A stretch of 64,000 nt of DNA from Bog-532 sp963732345 (GCA_963732345.1 CAVSZI010000018.1:372001-436000), one strand, 5' to 3'. Shown: positions 25,843 to 34,712, counted from the stretch's first letter. Numbers and translations are program-made. Notes: generated by a model from the sequence alone, not told the origin.

Positions 25843-27441
25843 TTGATTGTGGCCAGTGGCATCGAACTGCGCGCGGGGGCGCGCCTGCTGCTCGAAGACG
25901 GCAGCTTCCAGGTCGCCCCCGGTGATCGCGTTGGCCTCGTGGGCCGGAACGGGGCGGGCAAGACAACCCTGCTCAAGGTGCTGGCCGGGGACGCCCTGCC
26001 CGCGGCCGGGGCGGTCCGCCGCGGCGGCGCCATCGGCTACCTCCCGCAGGACCCCCGCACCGGTGATCTGGACGTCATGGCCGTGGACCGGGTGCTGTCC
26101 TCCCGGGGGCTCGACGAATTGCGCGCCGGGCTGCGCCGCGCCGAGATCCAGATGTCGGATCCGGACCGGAATCGCGCCGACGCGGCCATCGGCACCTACG
26201 CCCGCCTCGAGGAGCGCATGTCCGTGCTGGGCGGCTACGCCGCGGAGGCGGCGGCGGCGGCGCTCGCCTCCAGCCTCGGGCTGCCCGACCGGGTGATGCA
26301 CCAGCCGCTCGGCACGCTGTCCGGCGGGCAGCGGCGCCGCATCGAGCTGGCCCGGATTCTCTTCGGCGACTCGCAGGCGCTGCTCCTGGACGAGCCGACC
26401 AACCACCTGGACGCGGACTCGATCGCCTGGCTGCGCGATCACCTGCGCACCTACCGCGGCGGCCTGATGGTGGTCAGCCACGACGCGGGGCTGCTGGAAG
26501 CCGTCGTGAACAAGGTCTTCTACCTCGACGCGCAGCGGTCCGTGCTCGACTACTACAACCTGGGCTGGCGGGCCTACCTGCAGCAGCGCGAGACGGACGA
26601 GCGGCGCCGCAAGCGGGAGCGGGCCAACGCCGAACGGCAGGCCGCGGCGCTGAGCTCGCAGGCCGACCGGATGCGGGCCAAGGCCACCAAGGCCCGGGCG
26701 GCCCAGGGGATGCAGCGCCGGGCCGAACGGCTGCTGTCCGGCCTGGCCGACGAACGGGCCGCCGACCGCGTGGCCAAGCTGCGATTCCCCGTCCCGGCGC
26801 CGTGCGGCCGGACGCCATTGGCGGCGACCGGCCTGGCCAAGTCGTACGGCAGCCTGGAGGTCTTCACTGACGTGGACGTCGCGGTGGACCGGGGCAGCCG
26901 GGTCGTCATCCTCGGCCTCAACGGCGCGGGCAAGACGACCCTGCTGCGGCTGCTGGCCGGGATCGAGGCGCCCGACACCGGCACCGTGACGCCCGGGCAC
27001 GGCCTCCGCCTCGGGTATTACGCGCAGGAGCACGAGACGCTGGCCGTGGAGCGCACCGTGATGGAGAACATGCGCTCGGCCGCGCCGGGCCTCACCGAGT
27101 CCGAACAGCGAACGGTGCTGGGATCGTTCCTGTTCTCGGGGGATGACGTGGCCAAGCCGGCCGGGGTGCTGTCCGGCGGCGAGAAAACCAGGCTGGCGCT
27201 GGCTCTCCTCGTGGTGTCCGGCGCCAACGTGCTGCTGCTCGACGAGCCGACCAACAACCTGGACCCGGCCAGCCGGGCGGAGATCCTCGCCGCCCTGCGC
27301 GGATACAAGGGCGCGATCGTTTTGGTCACCCACGATGAAGAGGCGGTTGAAGCCCTTTCACCCGAGAGAGTCATTTTGCTTCCGGACGGGGTAGAGGACG
27401 CCTGGAATGAAGATTTCGAGGATCTGGTGTCGCTTGCGTGA
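25843..27441 (+). CDS. ABC-F family ATP-binding cassette protein
   Basis: 532 aa soluble protein with two ABC domains and no membrane segments, the ABC-F family that acts on ribosomes (translation factors or antibiotic target protection). Walker A motifs are GRNGAGKTT (near residue 35) and GLNGAGKTT; signatures are LSGGQRRRIELARIL and LSGGEKTRLALALLV; Walker B/DEPTNHLD and DEPTNNLD follow. The linker between domains is charged (RETDERRRKRERANAERQ), as in ribosome-binding members. The TTG at 25843 has GGGAG 9 nt upstream; a GTG at 25849 is the alternative. Its upstream leader suggests inducible expression. Whether it gives resistance cannot be told from sequence. Confidence 0.93.
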   Translation: MIVASGIELRAGARLLLEDGSFQVAPGDRVGLVGRNGAGKTTLLKVLAGDALPAAGAVRRGGAIGYLPQDPRTGDLDVMAVDRVLSSRGLDELRAGLRRAEIQMSDPDRNRADAAIGTYARLEERMSVLGGYAAEAAAAALASSLGLPDRVMHQPLGTLSGGQRRRIELARILFGDSQALLLDEPTNHLDADSIAWLRDHLRTYRGGLMVVSHDAGLLEAVVNKVFYLDAQRSVLDYYNLGWRAYLQQRETDERRRKRERANAERQAAALSSQADRMRAKATKARAAQGMQRRAERLLSGLADERAADRVAKLRFPVPAPCGRTPLAATGLAKSYGSLEVFTDVDVAVDRGSRVVILGLNGAGKTTLLRLLAGIEAPDTGTVTPGHGLRLGYYAQEHETLAVERTVMENMRSAAPGLTESEQRTVLGSFLFSGDDVAKPAGVLSGGEKTRLALALLVVSGANVLLLDEPTNNLDPASRAEILAALRGYKGAIVLVTHDEEAVEALSPERVILLPDGVEDAWNEDFEDLVSLA

Positions 27442-27576
27442 GCTTGTCGTCATCGGGCACCGCTTGTGAAAATACTGATCGTTTACCTCGGTACGGGTGG
27501 CTATTCCGGCGGCGGTGCCTGATCATGGCGAGGGGCGATGTTACGCAGCGGTGACTCTAGCTAACGGGAGGTACAT

Positions 27577-27798
27577 GTGGCCGAGACCCTGAAGAAGGGC
27601 ACCCGGGTGACGGGCGCGGACCGATCCAAGCTGGCGGCCGACCTCAAGAGCAGATACGACGCGGGGGCGAGCATTCGTTCTCTCGCGGCCTCGACCGGCC
27701 GGTCATACGGCTTCGTCCACCGGATGCTCAGCGAGTCGGGCGTCAAGCTGCGCGGCCGCGGCGGCGCCACCCGCGGCAAAACCACCTCCAAGCGCTGA
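27577..27798 (+). CDS. small helix-turn-helix protein
   Basis: 73 aa basic protein. KLAADLKSRYDAGASIRSLAASTGRSYGFVHRMLSESGVKLRGRG forms a homeodomain-like helix-turn-helix with a Lys/Arg-rich tail; related small HTH proteins are common in actinobacteria. The GTG at 27577 follows GGAGGT at a 4-nt gap; an ATG two bases upstream is out of frame. It lies 135 bp after the ABC-F gene on the same strand. A DNA-binding role is likely; targets are unknown. Confidence 0.85.
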   Translation: MAETLKKGTRVTGADRSKLAADLKSRYDAGASIRSLAASTGRSYGFVHRMLSESGVKLRGRGGATRGKTTSKR

Positions 27799-27950
27799 GC
27801 AGGGCCTGCGCGGCGGCGGGAGGTTCAGCATGACCGGCAGCCCGGGCGCGCCCGACGGCACCATGCCCGACGGCACGGTTCGCTGCGGGCGGACGGCGTG
27901 CGGGGCCGCCGACGGGAAGAATTTTCGGCCGGACGGAGGTTTCCGCACGC

Positions 27951-29867
27951 ATGTACGGTGCGCGGGCGAGCATGTCGATGATGAGGTCCTTCCGTCAGGA
28001 CCCCTCCGTGACGCATCAGAAGCTCAAGAAGGGGACGGTCCGCCGGATCATCTCCTACGCGCGGCCCTACCGGGGCGCGCTGGTCGCCTTCATGGTGACC
28101 ACCTCGCTGGACGCGCTGATCACGGTGGTTTCCCCGCTGCTGCTGCGGGACATCATCGACAAGGGCATCCTGGCCAGGAACGAGGCGATCGTGATCGGGC
28201 TCGCCGGGGCGCTCGCCGCCGTCGCGCTGTTCGACGCCTTTCTCGGCGTGGCCAACCGGTGGTTCTCGGCCCGGATCGGCGAGAGCCTCATCTACGACCT
28301 GCGGACGCAGGTGTTCCGGCACGTGCAGCGGCAGCCGATCGCGTTCTTCACCCGGGCCCAGACCGGCTCGCTGGTCAGCAGGCTCAACAGCGACGTGATC
28401 GGGGCCCAGCAGGCCATCACGTCCACCATGTCCTCGGTGGTGGCGAACGTCCTGTCCCTGATCGCCATCCTGATCACCATGTTCTACCTCTCCTGGCTGG
28501 TCAGCGTCATCGCGCTGGCGCTGATCCCGTTGTTCATCCTGCCGGCCCGCCGGATCGGCCGCCGGATGCAGCGGCTCACCCGTGAGTCGATGCAGCTCGA
28601 CGCGGAGATGGGCTCGACCATGACCGAGCGCTTCAACGTGGCGGGCGCGATGCTGGTCAAGCTGTTCGGCCGCCCGGAAGAGGAGGCCGATGTCTTCGCC
28701 GGGCGCGCCGCCCGGGTCCGCGACATCGGCGTCACCACCGCCATGTACGGCCAGGCGTTCTTCGTCGCGCTGACCCTGCTCGCGGCGCTGGCCACCGCCG
28801 TGGTGTACGGGCTCGGCGGCACCTTGATCATCCGCGGCGTCTTCCAGCTCGGCACGCTCGTCGCCCTTACGGCGCTGCTCGGCCGGGTGTACGGCCCGAT
28901 CACCGGACTGTCCAACGTTCAGGTCAACGTCATGACGGCGCTGGTCAGCTTCGACCGGGTCTTCGAGGTGCTCGACCTGAAGCCGCTGATCGAGGAGAAG
29001 CCCGGCGCAGTCGCCATGCCCCGGACGACGGCCCCGAACGGCGCTGCCCCGGACATCGAGTTCGACCACGTTTCGTTCCGCTACCCGAGCGCCAGCGAGG
29101 TCTCCCTGGCGTCACTGGAGTCGATCGCGCGGCCCGTCCCGGAGCGGACCGGCGCCACCCCGAACGTGCTCAACGGCGTGAGCTTCACCGCGCCGTCCGG
29201 CCAGCTGACCGCGCTGGTCGGGCCGTCGGGCGCCGGGAAGACGACGATCACGAACCTGGCGGCCCGGCTGTACGACCCCGACGCCGGCGCGGTCAGGATC
29301 GGCGGCTACGACCTGCGGGACGTCACACAGGAGTCCCTGCACGACGCGGTGGGGGTCGTCACGCAGGACGCGCACCTGTTCCACGACACCCTGCGCGCCA
29401 ACCTGCTGTACGCGCGGCCCGCGGCGGCCGAAGCCGAGGTGATCGAGGCGTGCCGCGCCGCGCAGATCTGGGACCTGATCGCCTCGCTGCCGGACGGGCT
29501 GGACACGGTGGTCGGCGACCGTGGTCACCGGCTGTCCGGCGGGGAGAAGCAGCGGGTCGCGCTGGCCCGGCTGCTGCTCAAGGCGCCGACCGTGGTCGTC
29601 CTGGACGAGGCGACCGCGCACCTGGACTCCGAGTCGGAGGCCGCCGTGCAGCGGGCGCTGAAGACCGCGCTGGCGGGCCGGACCTCCCTGGTCATCGCGC
29701 ACCGGCTGTCCACCATCAGGGACGCCGACCAGATCCTGGTCATCGACGCGGGCAGGGTCACCGAACGCGGCAGCCACGAGGAGCTGCTGGCCGCGGACGG
29801 CCTGTACGCCGAGCTTTACCACACGCAGTTCGCCGCCCAGGAGCGCGCAGCGCCCGCAGCGCCCTAG
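27951..29867 (+). CDS. ABC exporter, fused permease and ATPase
   Basis: 638 aa type IV ABC exporter half-transporter, expected to act as a dimer. Six membrane helices lie in residues ~40-340 (RPYRGALVAFMVTTSLDALITVV through TLLAALATAVVYGLGG). A ~35-residue insert (SASEVSLASLESIARPVPERTGA) splits the start of the ATPase. Walker A is VGPSGAGKTT, signature RLSGGEKQRVALARLL, Walker B VVVLDEATAHLDSES, and H-loop IAHRLSTI. The ATG at 27951 has GGAGG ~11 nt upstream; ATG 27972 is the alternative. The substrate (lipid, drug or peptide) is unknown. Confidence 0.92.
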   Translation: MYGARASMSMMRSFRQDPSVTHQKLKKGTVRRIISYARPYRGALVAFMVTTSLDALITVVSPLLLRDIIDKGILARNEAIVIGLAGALAAVALFDAFLGVANRWFSARIGESLIYDLRTQVFRHVQRQPIAFFTRAQTGSLVSRLNSDVIGAQQAITSTMSSVVANVLSLIAILITMFYLSWLVSVIALALIPLFILPARRIGRRMQRLTRESMQLDAEMGSTMTERFNVAGAMLVKLFGRPEEEADVFAGRAARVRDIGVTTAMYGQAFFVALTLLAALATAVVYGLGGTLIIRGVFQLGTLVALTALLGRVYGPITGLSNVQVNVMTALVSFDRVFEVLDLKPLIEEKPGAVAMPRTTAPNGAAPDIEFDHVSFRYPSASEVSLASLESIARPVPERTGATPNVLNGVSFTAPSGQLTALVGPSGAGKTTITNLAARLYDPDAGAVRIGGYDLRDVTQESLHDAVGVVTQDAHLFHDTLRANLLYARPAAAEAEVIEACRAAQIWDLIASLPDGLDTVVGDRGHRLSGGEKQRVALARLLLKAPTVVVLDEATAHLDSESEAAVQRALKTALAGRTSLVIAHRLSTIRDADQILVIDAGRVTERGSHEELLAADGLYAELYHTQFAAQERAAPAAP

Positions 29868-29970
29868 GCTCAGCACACGGGACGGCACCCGGCCACGTCC
29901 GTTCGGGACAAATGCGCGGCCGAACGGACATCCCGGGGCTGTTCACCGGATGCGGAGCGTCCGCTGGACC

Positions 29971-30030
29971 GGGGGCGGTTCAGCCGGTTCAGCCGGGGGC
30001 GGTTCAGCCGGGGGCGGTTCAGCCGGGCGC
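29971..30030. repeat. 15-bp tandem repeat between convergent genes
   Basis: Units of GGTTCAGCCGGGGGC (one shortened copy) lie between the ABC exporter stop and the sulfotransferase stop, in the 175-bp convergent gap. They encode nothing obvious. Confidence 0.8.
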
Positions 30031-30042
30031 GGGGCGGGGCGG

Positions 30043-30978
30043 TCAGCGGACGCCGGACAGGGCGTAGCCGACGCGGCGGAGTTCCTCGCCGGCGATCTTT
30101 TCCACGTCGGCGGCCTGATCGGGCGATAGCGCCCGCCGCCAGCCGCCCGCGGTGATGGACGGCGTCTCCGCCGGCTCGCGCATCTGCCCGGGCGGCAGCG
30201 AGAGGCCGACGAAATCGGAGATCGCCGACGCGGTGGCGGCGGGCCGCTCGATCAGCGTCTCGTAGCGCACCGTGATCAGCTGTTCGGCGGGCAGGCTGCG
30301 CCGGAGCCGGGCCGCCAGCCGGACCGCCCCCCGCCAGCGCATCGCGCACTTGCCGGCGGGCGACAGGCCGGCCCAGATGTCCCGGTCCCCTTCGGTCTCG
30401 ACGCCGAAGAACGGGTTGGGGAACTCGGAGTCGATGTTGGCGAAGCTCGGCTTGAACCAGGACAGGATGGCCGGATCCCGCAGCATGCACGCGGCCACGT
30501 CGCGGCCGTCCCGGATGAACTGCACGATCCGCGCGTCCGGAAAGGCGCCGGTCAGCGCCCCGGCGCAGTAACTCAGGTCGGGGCTCGCGTCGCCGTACAG
30601 GCGCAGGCCACGCTCGGTCGCGCACGGCCCGATGCCGGCCCTGAGCCCGGCTGCCTCCCGGCACTCCGGCACGCACTCCATGCAGCCGTGCGGGGTGATC
30701 CGCCAGCCCTGGCCGAACGCGTCCCGCAGCACGGACGCAGCCGCCTCACCTCGGCCGTCGTGGATCGAGGGCCGGCGGGCGAAGGCGTAGATCACGCGGA
30801 GCACGCTGGACTGGCCGATCGTCAGGTGCACCCCGTCGGCCCGCTTCAGGGCGCGGGCCAGCAGGCGCGTGCCGGAGTGCGGCGCGCCGATGATGAACAC
30901 CGGCTGCTGCACTTTGCGGCCGTTGACGATGAGAATGTGGCGTGCTGATCGCATCGTGCTACCAGTCTGAGAAATCAC
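30043..30978 (-). CDS. sulfotransferase family protein
   Basis: 311 aa PAPS-dependent sulfotransferase-like protein. The 5'-phosphosulfate loop is PVFIIGAPHSGTRLLARAL (residues ~26-44), and the 3'-phosphate site is VQFIRDGRDVAACMLRDP. An internal cysteine cluster (CMECVPECREAAG) is unusual for the family and might bind metal or form disulfides. The frame opens with a GTG at 30978; an ATG at 30954 gives a start closer to the domain. It is convergent with the ABC exporter. The acceptor molecule is unknown. Confidence 0.8.
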   Translation of the reverse strand: MISQTGSTMRSARHILIVNGRKVQQPVFIIGAPHSGTRLLARALKRADGVHLTIGQSSVLRVIYAFARRPSIHDGRGEAAASVLRDAFGQGWRITPHGCMECVPECREAAGLRAGIGPCATERGLRLYGDASPDLSYCAGALTGAFPDARIVQFIRDGRDVAACMLRDPAILSWFKPSFANIDSEFPNPFFGVETEGDRDIWAGLSPAGKCAMRWRGAVRLAARLRRSLPAEQLITVRYETLIERPAATASAISDFVGLSLPPGQMREPAETPSITAGGWRRALSPDQAADVEKIAGEELRRVGYALSGVR

Positions 30979-31136
30979 CGCCGAAAGCCTGCGGCGCGGC
31001 GATGGCGCGTGGCGTGATCCTCGGTGTCGGGTGCGCTTTGGACGGGCGAAGGGGCGGGCGGCCTGCGGATTGCTTCTGGTCAGCCTCTCATGTGGTTACC
31101 GTCCCGGGGGCGCATACGGGAAGCGGCGTAGCCGCA

Positions 31137-31142
31137 TAGGCT
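31137..31142 (+). promoter_or_regulatory. -10 box of lipoprotein gene (leaderless)
   Basis: TAGGCT followed by exactly 6 nt and the ATG at 31149. An identical TAGGCT-N6-ATG arrangement precedes the FmdB gene near 60740. Confidence 0.5.
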
Positions 31143-31148
31143 GGGTCC

Positions 31149-31550
31149 ATGCGGGCACTACGCGGGGTAGTACGCGGGGTAGTACGCGGGCAAGTGCGCG
31201 GGCCAGCCGGCGTGCGGGCGGTTACCGCCGGCGCCGTGATCGCGGCGGCGGTGCTGGCCTCCGCCGGATGCGCCAAGTTCGACGCCGCGCTGGGGAAGCA
31301 GGAACTGGTGGTGGCGTTCCGGCCCGGTACGTCCCAGGCCGCGATGATGATGGCGCGGTCCGCGTGCTCGAACGTGCCCAACGCCGCCCCGGAGCCGATG
31401 CCGCGCAGCGCCAATGCCACGAGCGGGGTCTATGACGTGCGGTTCCGCATCGACCACGCGTCCGATGCGGACATCGCGCGGCTCGAGGGGTGCCTGTCGC
31501 AGTTCCGGTCCGTGCAGGGCGTCAACGTGGAGCAGCAGGGCGGCGACTGA
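31149..31550 (+). CDS. small secreted lipoprotein, unknown function
   Basis: 133 aa. An arginine-rich start is followed by a hydrophobic segment (VTAGAVIAAAVLA) and the lipobox ASAGC, so the mature ~95-residue chain would be anchored to the outer face of the membrane at that cysteine. The mature part has two further cysteines (ARSACSNVP, LEGCLSQF) and resembles a small ferredoxin-like or ACT-like fold (ELVVAFRPGT ... YDVRFRIDHASDADIARLEGCL), but no family is recognised. The first codons come from a 12-bp repeat (GCGGGGTAGTAC). Probably leaderless. Confidence 0.65.
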   Translation: MRALRGVVRGVVRGQVRGPAGVRAVTAGAVIAAAVLASAGCAKFDAALGKQELVVAFRPGTSQAAMMMARSACSNVPNAAPEPMPRSANATSGVYDVRFRIDHASDADIARLEGCLSQFRSVQGVNVEQQGGD

Positions 31551-31669
31551 GCACCGCATCCGGTGCACGTGCATCCGGACGGGCCGCGCGCCTCCCGCTC
31601 TCCCTGTGCCGGGGAACTCGTGTAGTACTATCCACGCAATACCTAGTAACCAGATAGAAAAAGAGACTA

Positions 31670-32725
31670 ATGCGGAGACCAGTTTTTGGCGCCACTATTG
31701 GCGCGGTCGTGGTGGGGGCGCTTATTCTGGCGGGCTGCGGATCGTCCGGCTCGTCTAGCTCCGCGAGTTCGAGCGGTTCCGCTAGCTCCGGCTCCGGCAG
31801 CGCGCCCGTGACCGTCCGGCTCGGATTGCTGGCCAATATCACGCATGCGCCCGCGCTCGTCGGCATTCAGCAGGGCTTTTTCAGCAAGAACCTCGGCAGC
31901 GCCGGCAAGCTGACCACGACGGTGTACAACAGCGGGACCCAGGAGACCACGGCCATCCTCGCCGGGCAGCTCGACGCCGCCTACGTCGGCCCGAACCCCG
32001 CGATCAACGCGTTCCAGAAGTCCGGCGGCACCGCCATAAAGATCGTTTCGGGGGCGGCGACCGGAGGCGCGTCGGTCGTCGTGAAGCCCGGGATTACCGG
32101 CGCTTCCGGCCTCAGGGGAAAGGTCGTCGACACGCCATCGCTGGGCAACACCCAGGACGTGGCGGTGCGTTACTGGCTGATGCAGAACGGCCTGGCCACC
32201 ACGACGACCGGCGGGGGAGACGTCACCATCAAGCCGACCAACCCCAACTCGGCCGCGGTGCTGCAGTTCCAGTCCGGTCAGATCGCCGGGGCCTCCGAGC
32301 CGTCGCCCTACGACGTGGAGGTGGTCCAGGACGGCGGCAAGGTCCTGTTCACCGAGCCGGGCGTCACGACCGTCCTGGTGGTGACGCAGCCGTTCCTCAA
32401 GGCTCACCCAGCGATCGTCAGCGACCTGCTCAAGGGGCAGATCGAGGCCAACGATTACATCGCCAAGGACCCGAGCGCCGCGCAGGCCGCGGCCAACACC
32501 GAGCTGACCGCGCTGACCGGCAAGGGCCTCAAGTCCAGCGTGCTGCCGGCGGCCTTCAAGGAGATCACCTTCACCGTCAATCCCGACGCGTCGTCACTGT
32601 CGACGGACGCGCAGCAGGCCAAGGCAGTCGGTCTGCTGAAGTCAACCAACCTCACCGGCATATTCGACCTCGGGCCGCTCAACCAGTTGCTGCAGGCGGC
32701 CGGCGAGTCGCAAGTCAATTCTTGA
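31670..32725 (+). CDS. ABC importer substrate-binding lipoprotein, SsuA/NMT1-like
   Basis: 351 aa. Signal peptide with lipobox (LILAGCGSS), a Ser/Gly linker (residues ~22-45), then a type 2 periplasmic-binding fold: RLGLLANITHAPALVGIQQGFFSKNL, TTTVYNSGTQETTAILAGQLDAAYVGPNPAINAF. This is the NMT1/SsuA pattern found in sulfonate, nitrate and thiamine-precursor importers. AAGAGA lies ~6 nt before the ATG. It is first in a binding protein-ATPase-permease operon; a sulfotransferase nearby makes a sulfonate or sulfate-ester ligand attractive but unproven. Confidence 0.88.
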   Translation: MRRPVFGATIGAVVVGALILAGCGSSGSSSSASSSGSASSGSGSAPVTVRLGLLANITHAPALVGIQQGFFSKNLGSAGKLTTTVYNSGTQETTAILAGQLDAAYVGPNPAINAFQKSGGTAIKIVSGAATGGASVVVKPGITGASGLRGKVVDTPSLGNTQDVAVRYWLMQNGLATTTTGGGDVTIKPTNPNSAAVLQFQSGQIAGASEPSPYDVEVVQDGGKVLFTEPGVTTVLVVTQPFLKAHPAIVSDLLKGQIEANDYIAKDPSAAQAAANTELTALTGKGLKSSVLPAAFKEITFTVNPDASSLSTDAQQAKAVGLLKSTNLTGIFDLGPLNQLLQAAGESQVNS

Positions 32726-32734
32726 GGTGAACCG

Positions 32735-33619
32735 ATGAGCCCGACCGACCAGTCCATCACGCTCAACGGGCAGGGGCCGCGCACATCGCCCGCTCCGGCC
32801 GGCGCCACGGGCGCCACGGGTCCCGCGGGTGGCGCGGAAGACCTCCGGCCCGGCCGGGAGGGCACCGCCGAGGCCGCGATCCAGATCACCGACGTCACCA
32901 AGGCGTTCGGCAGGGGACGGTCCGCGACGGTGGCCCTCGACGGGGTGTCGCTGTCGGTCGCCCCGGGTGAGTTCGTCTGCCTGATCGGCGCGTCCGGCTG
33001 CGGGAAGAGCACCCTGCTGTCGCTGGTCGCGGGCCTGGAGGCGCCAACGAGCGGCACGGTGTCCAGCGGCGGCCGCCGGGTCGCCTTCATGTTCCAGGAG
33101 CCCGCGCTGTTCCCGTGGTTCACGGCAGCGCAGAACGTCGCGCTCCCGCTGAAGGCCAACGGCGTGGGCCGCCGCGAGCGGCGGGAACGGGTCCGGGACC
33201 TGCTGGCGTCCGTGCATCTGGGCGGGTTCGCCGACAAGCGGCCGCACGAGCTGTCCGGCGGAATGCGCCAGCGCGTGGCCCTGGCCCGCGCGCTGGCCCA
33301 GGACGCCGGGGTGCTGCTGATGGACGAGCCGTTCGGTGCCCTGGACGCGATGACCCGCGACCTGCTGCACGAACTGCTCGAGGGCATCTGGCGGCGGCAG
33401 GGCTTCAGCGTGCTGTTCGTGACGCACGAGGTACGCGAAGCCGTCCGCCTCGGTGACCGGGTCGTGCTGCTGAGCAGCCGCCCCGGGCGCGTTCTGGAAG
33501 AGTTCGACATCGGCATCGAGCGGCCCCGGGGCATCGACTCCGGCCAGACCGTCGAGCGGGCCATGCAGATCAAGGCCCAGCTGAACGAGGAAGTGATGCG
33601 CCATGTCGGCGGACACTGA
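32735..33619 (+). CDS. ABC importer ATP-binding protein, SsuB/TauB-like
   Basis: 294 aa ATPase for the importer. A ~45-residue low-complexity leader precedes the domain. Walker A GASGCGKST, signature LSGGMRQRVALARAL, Walker B VLLMDEPFGALDAMTRD and H-loop FVTHEVREAV place it in the nitrate/sulfonate/taurine group. GAGGTGA lies before the ATG; it begins 9 bp after the binding-protein gene and overlaps the permease gene by 17 bp, so translation is coupled. Confidence 0.92.
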   Translation: MSPTDQSITLNGQGPRTSPAPAGATGATGPAGGAEDLRPGREGTAEAAIQITDVTKAFGRGRSATVALDGVSLSVAPGEFVCLIGASGCGKSTLLSLVAGLEAPTSGTVSSGGRRVAFMFQEPALFPWFTAAQNVALPLKANGVGRRERRERVRDLLASVHLGGFADKRPHELSGGMRQRVALARALAQDAGVLLMDEPFGALDAMTRDLLHELLEGIWRRQGFSVLFVTHEVREAVRLGDRVVLLSSRPGRVLEEFDIGIERPRGIDSGQTVERAMQIKAQLNEEVMRHVGGH

Positions 33620-34526
33620 GCAGGCGGCCGCGCTCACCGGCCTCGACAACCTGGAAAGCGGCCCGGCCGGCCCCGCGAAGCGAAGCCCGGGCGAGGTGGG
33701 CGGCAGAATCTGGCGCGCGCTGTGGCCCAAGGTGCTCGCGGTCGCGATCGTGCTCGCCCTGTGGCAGCTCGTCTACGCGGCGAAGGTGAAGCCACACGAC
33801 ATCCTGCCCGGGCCGGGCCAGGTGTTCCCGGACCTGTGGAGCCAGCTCAGCCACGGGCAGCTCTGGCACGCCATCGGGACGACGTTGCGCCGCGCGGTCA
33901 TGGGTTTCGCGCTGGCCCTCGTCATCGGGACCCTCGTCGGCCTGCTCGTCGCGCGGGTCCCCCCGGTGCGCGCCGCGGCCGGATCGATGATCACCGGTTT
34001 GCAGACCATCCCGTCGGTGGTCTGGATCCCCTTCGCGATCATCCTGTTCGGCAACAACACGCCCGCCATCTTGTTCATGGTCATCATCACCGCGGCCCCG
34101 TCGATCGCCAACGGGCTCATCGCCGGGGTCGACTTCACGCCGCCGCTGCTGGTGCGCGCGGGCAAGAGCATGGGATTGCGCCGGTTCGGGCTGTACCGCG
34201 ACCTGGTCCTGCCGGCGGCGCTGCCCCCCTACGTTGCCGGGCTGAAGCAGGGCTGGGCGTTCGCGTGGCACGGCCTGTTCGCCGGTGAACTGCTCGTCAT
34301 CGTGCCCAACTCGCCGTCCATCGGCGTGCTGCTCTCCTCCGACCAGGACCAGACCGACATGGCGGGCGTGATCTCGATCATGATCGTGATCTTCGTGCTC
34401 GGGATAACGGTCGACATCCTGTTCAACAGACTGAACGAATCGATCCGCCGGCGCCGCGGGTTGTCGGCGTCCACGTCCCCGTCCACCGGGCGGGGCTGGC
34501 GGCTGGGCACCGGAGCGGCCCGCTAG
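33603..34526 (+). CDS. ABC importer permease, SsuC/TauC-like
   Basis: 307 aa membrane subunit. About six helices, starting at LAVAIVLALWQLVYA, and the BPD_transp_1 EAA-like loop KSMGLRRFGLYRDLVLPAALPPYVAGLKQGWAFAWHG. LQTIPSVVWIPFAIILFG is typical of sulfonate/nitrate permeases. The first ~35 residues are cytoplasmic. Completes a three-gene import system with the two preceding genes. Confidence 0.92.
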   Translation: MSADTEQAAALTGLDNLESGPAGPAKRSPGEVGGRIWRALWPKVLAVAIVLALWQLVYAAKVKPHDILPGPGQVFPDLWSQLSHGQLWHAIGTTLRRAVMGFALALVIGTLVGLLVARVPPVRAAAGSMITGLQTIPSVVWIPFAIILFGNNTPAILFMVIITAAPSIANGLIAGVDFTPPLLVRAGKSMGLRRFGLYRDLVLPAALPPYVAGLKQGWAFAWHGLFAGELLVIVPNSPSIGVLLSSDQDQTDMAGVISIMIVIFVLGITVDILFNRLNESIRRRRGLSASTSPSTGRGWRLGTGAAR

Positions 34527-34553
34527 GGGTCCGGCCGCGTGCTGGCCGAGCCG

Positions 34554-34700
34554 ATGGTGGAGGACTTCGGCCGGTGCTTCGACGGCATCACCGGCGAGCA
34601 GACCGGACTCGCGCTGGCCGATTCGTTCTGTTTCGACAACTGCGCCGTCCGGGACCGGGTCGCCGCCATCCTGTCCGCCACGGCCCGCCAGCCGGCCTGA
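34554..34700 (+). CDS. short hypothetical ORF downstream of the importer
   Basis: 48 aa from the ATG (53 aa from a GTG at 34539), with actinobacterial codon bias: VEDFGRCFDGITGEQTGLAL ... FCFDNCAVRDRVAAIL. It has three cysteines, two in a C-x4-C arrangement (CFDNC). It starts 27 bp after the permease stop, so it may be the last gene of the import operon, or the tail of a deleted gene. No family recognised. Confidence 0.4.
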   Translation: MVEDFGRCFDGITGEQTGLALADSFCFDNCAVRDRVAAILSATARQPA

Positions 34701-34712
34701 CGGGGGGCTCCG

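Noticed and set aside
27830..28585. 251-codon plus-strand frame with GGGAGG before its ATG
   Set aside because: It overlaps the ABC exporter in another frame and shows no domain; probably a shadow, though the upstream ATG could couple translation.
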